NCBI GenBank assembly: GCA_016720745.1
Contig: JADKKA010000001.1
Coordinates: 310,001 to 374,000 of the forward strand
Source of the DNA: Chitinophagaceae bacterium
GTDB taxonomy: Bacteria > Bacteroidota > Bacteroidia > Chitinophagales > Chitinophagaceae
Direction: 5' to 3'
DNA: 64,000 bases
The notes below the pieces were generated by a model. It had not been told where the DNA came from. It saw nothing but the letters and a program-made list of their open reading frames with translations, and did not search any database. Shown here one piece after another: positions 53,029 to 63,142 of the stretch. Position 1 is the first letter of the stretch. Each line of letters begins with the position of its first letter. The position numbers and the translations under genes were made by a program.

Positions 53029-54054
53029 TTAACGCATTACAAATGGATACCTGTCGTAATTCTTCAGTGCAATTCCTGTGCCTCTTACCACACTTTTCAG
53101 CGGGTCGTCTGCTACATGAACCGGCAATTTGATTTTATTACTGAGGCGTTTGTCCAATCCGCGTAAAAGGGCACCACCACCAGTGATATAGAGACCCCGG
53201 CGATAAATATCTGCAGCCAGTTCGGGCGGTGTTTGCTCCAGTGCTTTGAGTATGGCTTCTTCAATTTTGAAGATGCTTTTATCCAGTGCTTCGGCAATTT
53301 CCTGGTAGCTGACCATGATCTGTTTGGGGATACCGGTCACCAGGTCACGTCCGTTCACCGGGAAATCATCCGGCGGATTATCAATTTCTTTCATCGCAGC
53401 ACCCACCTGGATCTTGATTTGTTCGGCTGTTCTTTCTCCGATCAATAAGCTATGATAGCGGCGAAGTGCTTCCATGATATCAGCCGTGAATTCATCTCCG
53501 GCAATACGAATGGACTGATCACAAACAATACCAGCGAGTGCAATTACCGTGATACCGGTTGTACCACCGCCGATATCAATGATCATATTTCCTACAGGTT
53601 CTTCCACATCAATTCCAATACCAAGGGCAGCTGCCATTGGCTCATGGATCAGGTATACTTCTTTTGCACCGGCTTGTTCTGCGCTGTCACGTACCGCTCT
53701 TTTCTCTACCTCCGTAATGGAAGAAGGAATACAGATCATCATTCTCCAGCTGGGAGGAAAAAGTGGTTTTTTGGGATATACCAGTTTGATCAGTTCGCGG
53801 ATCATTAACTCCGCAGCATTGAAATCTGCAATCACACCATCTTTTAATGGCCTGACGGTACGGATGCTTTCATGTGTCTTCTCGTGCATCATCAATGCCT
53901 TCTTCCCTACGGCGAGCACTTCCTTTGGATTATTGCGGTTCAGGGCCACAATACTGGGCTCGTTCACGACAACTTCATCATTATGTATAATGAGGGTATT
54001 GGCTGTACCCAAATCAATTGCTATTTCCTGTGTAAACCAGTTAAAAAGTCCCAT
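53029..54054 (-). CDS. mreB: Rod shape-determining protein MreB (actin-like)
   Basis: A 341-residue bacterial actin. Phosphate-1 motif AIDLGTANT (12-20), the phosphate-2 motif IDIGGGTTGITVIAL, and the adenosine motif ITGGGALLRGLDKRL are all present, along with the membrane-binding amphipathic start MGLFNWF. It forms filaments at the membrane that steer peptidoglycan synthesis. First gene of the shape operon. It has a clear promoter: -33 TTTG and -7 CACCTTTG, 20 bases apart. It is divergent from an MFS gene. Confidence 0.96.
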   Translation of the reverse strand: MGLFNWFTQEIAIDLGTANTLIIHNDEVVVNEPSIVALNRNNPKEVLAVGKKALMMHEKTHESIRTVRPLKDGVIADFNAAELMIRELIKLVYPKKPLFPPSWRMMICIPSSITEVEKRAVRDSAEQAGAKEVYLIHEPMAAALGIGIDVEEPVGNMIIDIGGGTTGITVIALAGIVCDQSIRIAGDEFTADIMEALRRYHSLLIGERTAEQIKIQVGAAMKEIDNPPDDFPVNGRDLVTGIPKQIMVSYQEIAEALDKSIFKIEEAILKALEQTPPELAADIYRRGLYITGGGALLRGLDKRLSNKIKLPVHVADDPLKSVVRGTGIALKNYDRYPFVMR

Positions 54055-54079
54055 TAAATTTTTCTTGGATTATAGAGGG

Positions 54080-54111
54080 CAAAGGTGGAGGAAATAATCT
54101 GAATTATCAAA
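54080..54111 (-). promoter_or_regulatory. Promoter of the mreBCD-mrdA-rodA operon
   Basis: Minus-strand -7 core CACCTTTG (plus 54080-54087) and -33 TTTG (plus 54108-54111), 20 bases apart. The -7 variant CACCTTTG is the same as in the TonB receptor promoter, where no -33 is found. Confidence 0.6.
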
Positions 54112-54239
54112 GGGAAACTCCCCGGAGAGTTAGTTTTTTTTGTTAATGCGCTTTGGGAAATTTGCGTTGTCATGCCATTGCCATTTTTCCGGCTGGTCAA
54201 CCAATGAACTCATTACCCAATTTCGATTAACTTCATTCC

Positions 54240-55445
54240 ATGCGTATCATCAGCCGCACGGTAATGATTCTTTCCCTGGTTAGTCTGCTGGCAGATATTG
54301 CCAGTGAAATGTTGTATCCGGTGATTCCGGTTTACCTCCAGGAAATTGGATTCAGTGTTTTGCTGATCGGGCTGCTTGAGGGGGTGGTAAGTTTTACTGC
54401 AGGACTCAGCAAAGGTTATTTTGGTAAGCTTAGTGATGAAAAAGGACTGCGTTTGCCCTTTGTAAAACTGGGCTACCTGCTGGGGGCCCTTTCCAAGCCC
54501 CTGATGGCGGTTTTTACCAGCCCTTTCTGGGTTTTTCTGGTCAGAACCACCGACCGGCTGGGAAAAGGAATAAGATCCGGTGCCAGAGATGCCCTGCTGG
54601 CCGGAGAAGCAAGCCCGGAAACCAAGGCCCGGGTCTTTGGTTTTCACAGGGGAATGGATACGATAGGTGCCGCAGTGGGCCCCGTTATCGCCCTGATTTT
54701 CCTTTTCTATTACCCGGGATCCTATACCACCCTGTTTTACCTGGCTTTTATCCCGGGTATACTATCTGTTCTGTTGATTTTCCTGCTGAAAGAAAAAAGA
54801 AATCCTGTCTCCACACTGGGAAGGGGGAATTTTTTCTCCTTTTTTGGTTATTGGAAAATTGCCAGTCCGGGATACAGGAAACTAATTCCGGCCCTCCTGG
54901 TTTTTGCCCTTTTCAACAGTTCGGATGTTTTTTTGCTCCTGCTGACCAAATCCAGCATCGGAACTGAAACGGTTCAGATTGCCGGAACGGTTTTCAATGC
55001 CGACAGTATCACGATTGCTGCCTATATTTTTTACAACCTGGTATATGCTTTGGCAGCCTATCCAATGGGTTCAATGGCCGATAAACTGGGTTTTAAAAAA
55101 ACGGTATTGCTCGGGTTTTTCTTATTTGCGATTGTCTATGGCGGCTTCGCAACAAGCCCCTCCATCACCCTGATTTTTGTTCTTTTTGCTGTTTATGGTG
55201 TGTATGCCGCCGCCACAGAGGGGGTCATCAAGGCATGGATTACCAATTTATCAGGCAAAGCCAATACCGCCACCGCTATTGGTTTCTATTCCAGCTGTGA
55301 AAGTATCAGTGCTTTTTTCGCCAGTCTGATTGCGGGAGCGATCTGGACCGGCTTTGGCAGCAGTGCCAGTTTCCTCCTTTCTTCCATCACAGGAATTGTT
55401 ATTTGCATCTATATTCTCCTGTATGTCAGGGACCCAAAGAACTGA
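54240..55445 (+). CDS. Major facilitator superfamily transporter
   Basis: A 401-residue membrane protein with 12 predicted helices in two halves. The MFS signature loop between helices 2 and 3 is GYFGKLSDEKGLRLPFVKLG, and FVRTTDRLGKGIRSGARDALLAG shows a RxxDRxGxGxR-type motif in the next loop. The second half has GSMADKLGFKKTVL. The family includes drug, sugar and metabolite antiporters; the closest look-alikes carry an 'IRSGARDALLA' segment. Substrate unknown. It is divergent from mreB and separated from the next gene by 87 bases. Confidence 0.88.
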   Translation: MRIISRTVMILSLVSLLADIASEMLYPVIPVYLQEIGFSVLLIGLLEGVVSFTAGLSKGYFGKLSDEKGLRLPFVKLGYLLGALSKPLMAVFTSPFWVFLVRTTDRLGKGIRSGARDALLAGEASPETKARVFGFHRGMDTIGAAVGPVIALIFLFYYPGSYTTLFYLAFIPGILSVLLIFLLKEKRNPVSTLGRGNFFSFFGYWKIASPGYRKLIPALLVFALFNSSDVFLLLLTKSSIGTETVQIAGTVFNADSITIAAYIFYNLVYALAAYPMGSMADKLGFKKTVLLGFFLFAIVYGGFATSPSITLIFVLFAVYGVYAAATEGVIKAWITNLSGKANTATAIGFYSSCESISAFFASLIAGAIWTGFGSSASFLLSSITGIVICIYILLYVRDPKN

Positions 55446-55532
55446 TCCTGATTCATACTCATTCAACGGCATTTTGGCATAGTAATGGCACAGGGAGGTT
55501 TTATTCATTGAATGCTTCATTAAAACTTCTTT

Positions 55533-56000
55533 ATGAAAAAAGTCATTATTGTAATGCTATGCTTGTTATTGACAACTATTGGATACACCCAGAGTAAAAG
55601 TGCTGCTGGTTCTTCTTACCGAACGGCACTCGGGGTAAAGGTTTGGGATGGCGGGGGCATCAGTTTTAAGCATTTTGTTCAGGACAATGCTGCACTGGAA
55701 CTGATCGGTTATTTCTGGAACCGTGGCTCCAGAATCACCGGGTTATATGAGATTCACGGACCCATCAATGGTGCTACGGGTTTGAAATGGTATATCGGAC
55801 CCGGGGCACATATCGGTTTCTACAATACCAAATATGGTGATGGTACTTTTATTGGGGTAGATGGCGTGATTGGTCTTGATTACAAATTCAACAGCGCGCC
55901 GATTAATATCTCGCTAGACTGGCAGCCCTCTTTTGAATTTGGCGACAACCGGGGTTTTGCGAGCAGCTGGGGTGGATTGGGCATTCGTTATACCTTCTGA
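55533..56000 (+). CDS. Small secreted outer-membrane beta-barrel protein
   Basis: A 155-residue protein with signal peptide MKKVIIVMLCLLLTTIGYTQ. The mature part is Gly- and aromatic-rich with regular beta strands (ALELIGYFWNRGSRITGLYEIHG, GLKWYIGPGAHIGFYN, WGGLGIRYTF) and ends in Phe, as outer-membrane barrel proteins do. It is too small for a porin; it resembles the eight-stranded OmpW/OmpA-type barrels of this phylum. Function unknown. It stands between an MFS gene and an alpha/beta hydrolase gene, with a strong terminator after it. Confidence 0.82.
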   Translation: MKKVIIVMLCLLLTTIGYTQSKSAAGSSYRTALGVKVWDGGGISFKHFVQDNAALELIGYFWNRGSRITGLYEIHGPINGATGLKWYIGPGAHIGFYNTKYGDGTFIGVDGVIGLDYKFNSAPINISLDWQPSFEFGDNRGFASSWGGLGIRYTF

Positions 56001-56021
56001 TCAATGATTCAATATTGTTAA

Positions 56022-56054
56022 AAGCAACCGGCTTCCATTGCCGGTTGCTTTTTT
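56022..56054 (+). terminator. Rho-independent terminator after the outer-membrane barrel gene
   Basis: Perfect 11-bp stem AAGCAACCGGC (56022-56032) / GCCGGTTGCTT (56040-56050) with a 7-base loop and T run. Confidence 0.9.
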
Positions 56055-56084
56055 ATTGATTACATTGTTTACAAATCAACACTG

Positions 56085-56969
56085 ATGCGAAAACTGCCTC
56101 TGTTACTGCTGGCCAGCCTGATTAGTTTTATTGCTTCCTCACAGGATATAGAAAAAATCCGTCAGCAAGTGGAAAAGGATGCCATGGATACGGTCAACTT
56201 TCCCTATGGTAATCAACCAAAGAATGGTTCTTTTTATACAATCCGCGGCATGAAAATGTATGTGGAAGTGTATGGAGAGGGTGAGCCGCTGCTCTTTATT
56301 CATGGCAACGGTGGATCAATCAATAATTTCCTGTACCAGATTCCTTATTTCAGCAAAAAATACAAAGTGATTGTGGCCGACAGTCGTTCTCAGGGACGTA
56401 GCGAAGACCGCAAAGATTCCCTGACCTATGAAATGATGGCAGATGATTATGCGGCCTTGCTGGAAGCCATGAAAATTCAATCGGCCTATGTAGTAGGCTG
56501 GAGTGATGGCGGCATCAACAGCATCCTGCTGGCATTAAGGCATCCGGAGAAAGTAAAAAAGATGGCCATTACCGGTGCCAACCTGGTACCAGATACCACG
56601 GCGGTCCCTAAGGAAGTATGGAACCTGGTAAAGCCGGGGTATTTCATGGTGAAGAATAAGAAAAATAAAAGCTACGAAGATTCAATGCAGTTAAAACTGC
56701 TACGGTTACTAATCGAACAACCGCATATCAGTCCGGCTGAACTGCAGCAGATCAAGGCCCCGACCCTGGTCATTGGAGGAGATAATGATGTGATTAAACC
56801 GGAACATACTTTACTGATCTGGAAAAATATTCCAGGGGCCAGTCTTTGGATATTGCCTAATTCCGGACATAGTACCCCGCTTGTCTACAAGGATGATTTC
56901 AACCGGATCGTGGATCAGTTTTTCCAGACGAAGCCAAGGACATTCACGCCGAATGACCGGTTCTTTTAG
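56085..56969 (+). CDS. Secreted alpha/beta hydrolase
   Basis: A 294-residue protein with signal peptide MRKLPLLLLASLISFIASSQ and an alpha/beta hydrolase fold: the oxyanion HGNGGS segment (73-78), the nucleophile S140 in GWSDGG, an acidic residue in GGDNDVIKPEH and the His in NSGHSTPL. It would be an esterase, peptidase or lactonase outside the cytoplasm; substrate unknown. It is convergent with tryptophan 2,3-dioxygenase, overlapping by 4 bases. The next pathway gene (kynurenine formamidase) is not implied, since formamidases of this fold are usually cytoplasmic. Confidence 0.88.
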   Translation: MRKLPLLLLASLISFIASSQDIEKIRQQVEKDAMDTVNFPYGNQPKNGSFYTIRGMKMYVEVYGEGEPLLFIHGNGGSINNFLYQIPYFSKKYKVIVADSRSQGRSEDRKDSLTYEMMADDYAALLEAMKIQSAYVVGWSDGGINSILLALRHPEKVKKMAITGANLVPDTTAVPKEVWNLVKPGYFMVKNKKNKSYEDSMQLKLLRLLIEQPHISPAELQQIKAPTLVIGGDNDVIKPEHTLLIWKNIPGASLWILPNSGHSTPLVYKDDFNRIVDQFFQTKPRTFTPNDRFF

Positions 56970-57970
56970 GCAGCCACAAAGCCCAGCATTTTCTCCAGTG
57001 CGGTGGAGAGTTGCGGCAGTTTTCTTCTTTCGGCCAGGAAGCTGTTTAGCTGGGCAATTTCTTTAAAAATATAATGCTTATCTGCAGCAGCTTTCAGGTA
57101 ATCCTTTCCCGTACTGCCACCGGTACCAATACGGGTGCCGATCATCCGGTGCACCATATTCATGTGCCGGTAACGCCAGGAGCTGAGTTGTTCGTCGATC
57201 TCCAGTAATACATTCAGCAGCTGAAAAGGCAATTGGAGCAAGGGGTATCCTCGGTAGAGTAAAATAAAGAGTGCAGCCCTGCAGGCGGCTGGCGACAGAT
57301 GACGGCCGGGCATTTCATCCGGATTTTCAAAGATGCTGTCAAAGACCTGGCTATTTCCTTTTTCTGCATCTGCCAATCCTTCGGTATATACTTTCTTATA
57401 ATTCTCCCAGAAGGCCTTGTCGGCTCCTTCTTTTAAAAAGGGCATTCTTTCCAGCCATTTATTCAGCAGTTGTAATAAGGATGGTTGCGCCTCTGCTTTT
57501 TTAATGATGTCAACATGATCAGGTTTTAACTGAGAAGTATAATATTCCCGGCCATGACGTTCGTCAAAACCCAGTCCCAGTTTGGCTTCCAGCTCCTTGA
57601 ACTGCCAGCTTTGAAATCCGGAAGCAGGCCGGAGCATATCCCTGAAATCGAGGAAGTCCATCGGTGTCATGGTCTCCATGATATCAATCTGCTGAACCAG
57701 TACCCGTAAGATGGTTACACATCTTTGCAGGCGGTGCACGACCGTTTGCAGTTCAGGGGAATTATCATTGAGGGCAGGGCGGCCCATGATTTGTTGTACG
57801 GAATCCACTTCATGATGCAGCTGTTTGAACCAGAGTTCATAGGCCTGGTGAATGATGATAAACAGCATTTCATCATGTGCCGGCAATTGGTATTTATCGC
57901 TTTCAGGGGATTGTGCCTGCAGGATCTTATCGAGTTGCAGGTAATCGTGGTATTGAACGGCACCGGGCAT
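56966..57970 (-). CDS. kynA: Tryptophan 2,3-dioxygenase
   Basis: A 334-residue haem enzyme that opens the indole ring of L-tryptophan to N-formylkynurenine, the first step of the kynurenine pathway. Conserved segments: MLFIIIHQAYELWFKQLHHEVDS near residue 31, SGFQSWQFKELEAKLG in the middle, and WRYRHMNMVHRMIGTRIGTGG with the haem-ligand His and the GTGGS substrate loop. Longer than the Xanthomonas enzyme (about 300) and similar to other Bacteroidota ones. It is convergent with the hydrolase gene. No other kynurenine genes (kynB, kynU) are in the window. It begins 45 bases after the end of purD on the same strand. Confidence 0.93.
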   Translation of the reverse strand: MPGAVQYHDYLQLDKILQAQSPESDKYQLPAHDEMLFIIIHQAYELWFKQLHHEVDSVQQIMGRPALNDNSPELQTVVHRLQRCVTILRVLVQQIDIMETMTPMDFLDFRDMLRPASGFQSWQFKELEAKLGLGFDERHGREYYTSQLKPDHVDIIKKAEAQPSLLQLLNKWLERMPFLKEGADKAFWENYKKVYTEGLADAEKGNSQVFDSIFENPDEMPGRHLSPAACRAALFILLYRGYPLLQLPFQLLNVLLEIDEQLSSWRYRHMNMVHRMIGTRIGTGGSTGKDYLKAAADKHYIFKEIAQLNSFLAERRKLPQLSTALEKMLGFVAA

Positions 57971-58014
57971 ATCGTTGGTTTTTGCAAAAGTAGCCGACCT
58001 GTTGCAGATTGCCT

Positions 58015-59296
58015 TTATTCAAATTCGTAGCCGATGTCCCGGCGGTATTCCATGCCGGTAAATGAGATCTTCTCCATTTCTTCTTTGGATATTTCTACGG
58101 CATCAAAAATGGACCGTCCATAGGAAGTGAGACAGAAGACCCGGCCACCATTGGTGAGCACTTTGCCATTCTCGCTGTTAGTACCCATATGGAATACCAT
58201 GCTATCGGCCGGGTTCACATCAGCAAGGCCATTGATGGGAATTCCTTTTTTATACTCACCAGGATAACCACCACTCACTGCTACTACCGTGCAGGCGGTG
58301 CGTGGATCCGTTTCGATGGTAATCTGGTCCAGCTGCTGATTGGCAGCGGCGGCGAGCAATTGCACCAGATCATTCTTTAAGCGGGGGATCACCACTTCCG
58401 TTTCAGGATCGCCCATCCGGCAGTTGTATTCAATCATGTAGGGTTCCTCGTTGGCAATCATGAGGCCGAGAAAAAGAAAACCCCGGTATTCCAGTCCTTC
58501 TTTTTTTAATCCTTCCACGGTGGGGCGGATGACTTTCTCTTCAATTTTTTTCATGAGGGCGGCATCTGGCAAAAGGAACCGGACTTACGGCGCCCATGCC
58601 ACCGGTATTGGGACCGGTATCTCCCTCTCCTACTCTTTTATAATCTTTTGCTTCCGGGAGGATCACATAATTTTTTCCATCGGTAAGCACGAAAACAGAA
58701 ATTTCAATTCCCTTTAAAAATTCTTCCACCACTACTTTTTTACCGGCATCTCCGAATTTGGCACGCTGGATCATGAGTTCAAATTCAGCAAAAGCTTCGA
58801 GCCGGTTCTCACATATCACGACACCTTTACCTGCTGCCAGTCCGTCTGCTTTAAGCACAATGGGCAAGGGGTGTGTTTTGATATACTCTACTCCGTCCTG
58901 GTAATTATCGAGTGTAAATTCCTGATAAGCGGCGGTTGGAATATCGTGCCGCATCATGAATGCTTTGGCAAAGGCCTTGCTGCCTTCGAGCTGGGCACCC
59001 TGCTGATCGGGCCCGATTACATCAATATCTTTTAATGCCGGATCGCTGATCAGAAAATCGGTGATGCCTTTAACGAGGGGCTCTTCCGGGCCTACTACCA
59101 CCAGTTGGATAGCATGTTCTTTACAGGCATTCCGGATGCCATCAAAATCGGTTAGGGAAACAGGAAGGTTGGTGCCACATTGGGCCGTTCCTGCATTGCC
59201 AGGGGCGATAAAAAGTTTTTCACATTCAGGGCTTTGGGACATTTTCCAGGCAAGGGCATGTTCCCTTCCCCCTGAGCCTAAGAGCAGGATTCGCAT
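58015..59296 (-). pseudogene. purD: Phosphoribosylamine-glycine ligase, broken by one frameshift
   Basis: Two overlapping frames make one PurD: the N-terminal part (59296 to about 58541, MRILLLGSGGREHALAWK start) and the C-terminal part (to 58015). The ATP-grasp elements are present (VLKADGLAAGKGVV, FLFLGLMIANEEPYMIEYNCRMGDPE). The join is at 58567: removing one T on the plus strand (an A on the minus strand) restores ...GAVSPVPFADAALMKKIEE..., continuous and 426 residues, the normal length. PurD makes GAR from phosphoribosylamine and glycine in purine synthesis, which is normally essential, so a sequencing error is the likely explanation. Confidence 0.88.
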
Positions 59297-59444
59297 AATG
59301 GGTTAATCTTGAATTTTAAAGCTTTGCGAATATCGGGTACATCTTTGAAAGTTAATGATAAAAAATGAGCAGCTAAGTAAATTTCTGTATTTTGAGCCTT
59401 AACAATTAGGACACTCTGATTAGTAACAACTCAAAAACAGCTGT

Positions 59445-61205
59445 ATGAATCAACCTGCACAAACCGGCAAGCATCCGAAGGGTCTATATGTATTGTTCTT
59501 TACAGAAATGTGGGAACGGTTTGGATACTACCTCATGGTGGGTATCCTTTTTCTTTTTATGACCAACAGTTCCGGAAAAGGATTACCAAAAGCTATGGGT
59601 GCGGATGTAGTAGGAACATTCATTGCCCTGGTTTATCTGACACCTTTTATCGGCGGATTACTGGCAGACCGTTACCTGGGATATATCAAATCAATATTCA
59701 TTGGTGGCGCCCTGATGGCAGCAGGTTATCTGACCATTGCATTGCCGGGGGAATACACCGCCTATATCGCCATGGGGCTGATCATCGTGGGTAATGGTTT
59801 CTTTAAACCCAATATCTCCACCCTGCTGGGAAATATGTACAACAGGGAAGATCTTCGGCCGTTGAAGGACAATGCCTATAATATCTTTTACATGGGTATT
59901 AATATCGGTGCCTTCTTCTGCAATTTCGTGGCAGCCATTCTCCGGAACCGGATCGGATGGCAGGCTGCATTCTCTGCGGCTGGTGTTGGATTAATTATTG
60001 GCCTGATTGCACTCGCGTTCAATCTGAAGCATATCAAAAATTATGATGTAAAAAAACCGATGCAGCCAGAAGACATGCCTACCTCCAAAATACTGGGTAC
60101 GGTATTTATTCCAATGATTGTCTTTGCCGCACTGGGATGGTTCCTCCCCTCTAACATTTTTGGTAGTGACTCTGCGGACGCCTTCATCTTTGCCTGTATC
60201 CCTGTTATCATTTTCTATGTCAATCTTTGGAGAAAAGAAAAGGGAGATGATAAAAAAGGAATTGGTGCCCTCTTATTTGTATTTGCTGTTTCAGTTATTT
60301 TCTGGACCATTTATAATCAGAACTCAACCGGGTTAACCATCTGGGCGGAGTCGCATACTGACAGATCGATCCCAAAATTCATGGAGAAGCCTGCTGATGC
60401 AGTCTACACTTTACAAACACTTTCTGATACAAACCGGCTTGGCGACCAACTAGACAAGCATATGGTTGTAGTAAAAGATGAAGATTCAATAGTCAGAAAG
60501 GATACTATTATTACCACCTCAACTAAAAAGGACAAACTAGTCTATGATACTGCTATTTATGGTATAACAGCAAAAGGCAATAGGGTAGACACCGGAACAC
60601 ATGCTATACAAGCTATGGGACCGGATCCTTATTTTGTAAACATACCAAAAGACAAGTGGCCTCCTGGTGGAGTAGCCAAAGTGGGAAACACAGAACTGTT
60701 CCAGTCTATCAATCCGTTTTTTATTGTCGCCTTTACCCCCTTACTGATTATCTTCTTTGCCTGGCGGGCTAAAAGAGGCAAACCGGTGAGTACGGCCAGC
60801 AAATTTGCCTGGGCATTGGTGATTTCAGGATTGAGTGCGTTGGTGATGGTATTAGCCGTGATGTCTGTTCCCAGCATTTATACCCACAAAACAAGTTCCT
60901 TCTGGCTATTCTTTACCTATGGGGTATTTACCGTCAGTGAAATTTGTCTGAGCCCGATCGGACTTTCCTTTGTATCCAAACTGGCACCACCCCGATTAAC
61001 CGCCCTGATGATGGGAGGCTGGTTTATCTCCACTTCATTAGGAGGAAAAGTAGCCGGTGTGATGGCCACTTTCTGGGATAAGATGCCGGATAAAAGAATC
61101 TTCTTCGGCATTATTGCTGTGGCCGCCATCCTGGGCGGGCTGCTCATCTTTGCCAAAGTAAAATCACTGGATAAAATTGTAAGGGATAAAACAGGATCTG
61201 CATAA
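59445..61205 (+). CDS. POT-family proton-coupled oligopeptide transporter
   Basis: A 586-residue POT/PTR2 transporter of di- and tripeptides with 12-14 helices. Family signatures: EMWERFGYYLM (ExxERFxYY, proton coupling), GNGFFKPNISTLLGNMY and FYMGINIGAFFCNF. Between the helices around residues 300-425 it has a large polar insertion (about 110 residues, AESHTDRSIPKFMEKPADAV... DPYFVNIPKDKWPPGG) not found in 450-500-residue bacterial POTs. It is followed by a paralogous POT and an OPT transporter in tandem, a peptide-uptake cluster. The insertion looks more AT-rich than its surroundings. Confidence 0.92.
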   Translation: MNQPAQTGKHPKGLYVLFFTEMWERFGYYLMVGILFLFMTNSSGKGLPKAMGADVVGTFIALVYLTPFIGGLLADRYLGYIKSIFIGGALMAAGYLTIALPGEYTAYIAMGLIIVGNGFFKPNISTLLGNMYNREDLRPLKDNAYNIFYMGINIGAFFCNFVAAILRNRIGWQAAFSAAGVGLIIGLIALAFNLKHIKNYDVKKPMQPEDMPTSKILGTVFIPMIVFAALGWFLPSNIFGSDSADAFIFACIPVIIFYVNLWRKEKGDDKKGIGALLFVFAVSVIFWTIYNQNSTGLTIWAESHTDRSIPKFMEKPADAVYTLQTLSDTNRLGDQLDKHMVVVKDEDSIVRKDTIITTSTKKDKLVYDTAIYGITAKGNRVDTGTHAIQAMGPDPYFVNIPKDKWPPGGVAKVGNTELFQSINPFFIVAFTPLLIIFFAWRAKRGKPVSTASKFAWALVISGLSALVMVLAVMSVPSIYTHKTSSFWLFFTYGVFTVSEICLSPIGLSFVSKLAPPRLTALMMGGWFISTSLGGKVAGVMATFWDKMPDKRIFFGIIAVAAILGGLLIFAKVKSLDKIVRDKTGSA

Positions 61206-61224
61206 ACTGTTCAACCTTTTATCA

Positions 61225-61252
61225 AAAGGCGGCTTTTCGGAGCCGCCTTTTT
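61225..61252 (+). terminator. Rho-independent terminator after the first POT gene
   Basis: Stem AAAGGCGGCT (61225-61234) / AGCCGCCTTT (61241-61250), loop TTTCGG, T run. The second POT gene begins 53 bases later, so it must have its own promoter. Confidence 0.85.
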
Positions 61253-61304
61253 GTTTGCCCTAATCCCAATTTCTTTATCTTACCTGTTCAAAAAAATTGC
61301 AGCT

Positions 61305-62962
61305 ATGTGGAAGAAGCATCCAAAGGCCCTGCCTTTTTTATTTTTCTCTGAAATGTGGGAACGATTTGGGTATTATCTGATGATCGGGATTTTCACGCTC
61401 TATCTAAAAGATTCTGTGGCAGGCTTCAATATGGATGAAAAGGATTCAGCCAGTCTATATGGAACCTTTATTGCCCTTGTATTTTTTACCCCTTTCCTGG
61501 GTGGATTGATCGCCGACCGTTACCTGGGTTACCGCCGTTCCATTATCCTGGGTGGTTTGATGATGGGTGTCGGTTATTGTACTATGGGCATTCATAACGA
61601 AACCATGTTGTATGTATCCATGGCACTCGTAATTGTTGGCAATGGATTTTTCAAACCTAATATTTCCACTTTGTTGGGCAATGTGTACTCCACTCCTGAA
61701 CACAAGCACCAGAAAGATGAGGGCTATAATATTTTTTACATGGGGATCAATGTGGGTGCCTTTGTCTGCAATTTTTTTGGCGCTGCCCTTTATACCATGA
61801 TTGGCTGGGGGCCGCTTTTGCCGCTGCCGGTGTGGGTATGTTCATAGGTGTGATTACATTTATTGCCGGTACCAGGCATTATATCGCATATGATGTGAGA
61901 AAGCCCCTGCAGCCAGGCGATATGCCCCTTTGGAAAATCCTGACCATCGTGATTCTGCCTTCTCTTATTTTCGGCGTTATAGGTTATTATCTCAAGGGTA
62001 CCGGCACAGGAAATAACTATATTTTTGATTCTGACTCTACCGATGCCTTCATATTTGCCTGTATCCCCGTATTGATTTTTTATACGGCATTACTCATCCG
62101 CAGTAGCAAGGAAGAAAGACCCGCCATGGGTGCCATGCTCTCCATCTTTGCGGTGGTTATTTTATTCTGGGCTATTTTCAAACAGAATGGTTCTGCCTTA
62201 AATACCTGGGCCAGTCGTTATACCGACCGCGAAGTGCAAGGGGTTTTAGGAAATGTATTTAGCAGTTTAAAGCAAACTGATAAAGCGGTCAACACTACCT
62301 ACAAACTGGATTCTGTTGTTAAAACCGATCACCAGTTCCGCAAAGTAAAAGTGGATGGCAAAGAAGTAAAAGAACTGGGCTACCCCTCTTATTTTAAAAA
62401 TATTCCTCCTGAAAAATTACCCAAAGAAGGAGAAACTGTAAATGCCTGGCTACCCAGCCTGAGTCAATCTATCAATCCTTTCTGGGTCATTGCCCTCACA
62501 CCACTGATCGTGGCATTATTTACCTGGCTCCGCCGAAAAGGAAAAGAACCGAGTACTCCCACTAAGATCGCTTTCGGATTATTAATCTCTGCTTTATCGG
62601 TGCTGGTAATGGTTGCTGCTGTAAAAGCGGGTAATAACGGTGCCGAAAAGGTAAGCGTCTGGTGGCTGATTGGCAGTTATGGTGTGATAACGATCGGAGA
62701 GCTTTTCCTGAGCCCGATGGGATTATCGCTAGTTTCTAAATTAAGTCCGGTCCGTATCACTTCATTGATGATGGGTGGCTGGTTTCTCTCTACATCTATT
62801 GGCAACAAACTCAGTGGGATCCTGGCCAGTAAATGGGACCAGTACGAAAATAAAGCCAGCTATTTCTGGCTGAATTTTATTTTACTGGGTGCCGCTGCTG
62901 TTTTACTCTTTGTGCTTTTAAAGTGGCTGAATAAAGTGATGAGGGAGAAGGGAGTGAATTGA
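61305..62962 (+). pseudogene. POT-family peptide transporter, second copy, broken by one frameshift
   Basis: Starting at ATG 61305 (MWKKHPKALPFLFFSEMWERFGYYLM), it has the same POT signatures as the preceding gene (EMWERFGYYLM, GNGFFKPNISTLLGNVY, FYMGINVGAFVCNF). The frame breaks in a run of five G at 61807-61811; with six G the protein reads ...TMIGWGAAFAAAGVGMFIG... without break for 552 residues. The central insertion (about 305-395) is shorter than in the first copy. Length and coding character after the break are intact, so an error in the sequence is likely. Encoded in tandem with the first POT and the OPT gene. Confidence 0.88.
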
Positions 62963-62980
62963 GTCGGGAGTATGGAGTCT

Positions 62981-63095
62981 AGAGTCATGAGTCAAGAGTC
63001 ATGAGTCGGCGTTCGCTATCAGTGGATCCAATCGGTTTGTAGTAGTCCATCTTCCGGTCTTTCTGACTTCCCGACTTCCCGACTTCCGGTCTTTC
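62981..63095. repeat. Cluster of short tandem repeats between the POT and OPT genes
   Basis: AGAGTCATGAGTC at 62981-62993 and again at 62995-63007 (14-bp period), GACTTCC(C/G) three times at 63065-63088 (8-bp period), and CCGGTCTTTC at 63055-63064 and 63086-63095. The two halves are weakly complementary. Not a CRISPR array: no constant spacing with unique spacers. Similar GTCTCAC repeats (twice, 14 bases apart) occur near 31640. Confidence 0.6.
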
Positions 63096-63142
63096 GGCCT
63101 TCCCCCATTTTCCTTATCTTACCAATACAAAACCTAACTGCT

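Noticed and set aside
56085..57970. Kynurenine pathway operon formed by the hydrolase and tryptophan dioxygenase
   Set aside because: The genes are convergent and the hydrolase has a signal peptide, so a shared pathway is not supported.
62981..63095. CRISPR array
   Set aside because: The repeats are 8-14 bases with no unique spacers, and no cas gene is near.
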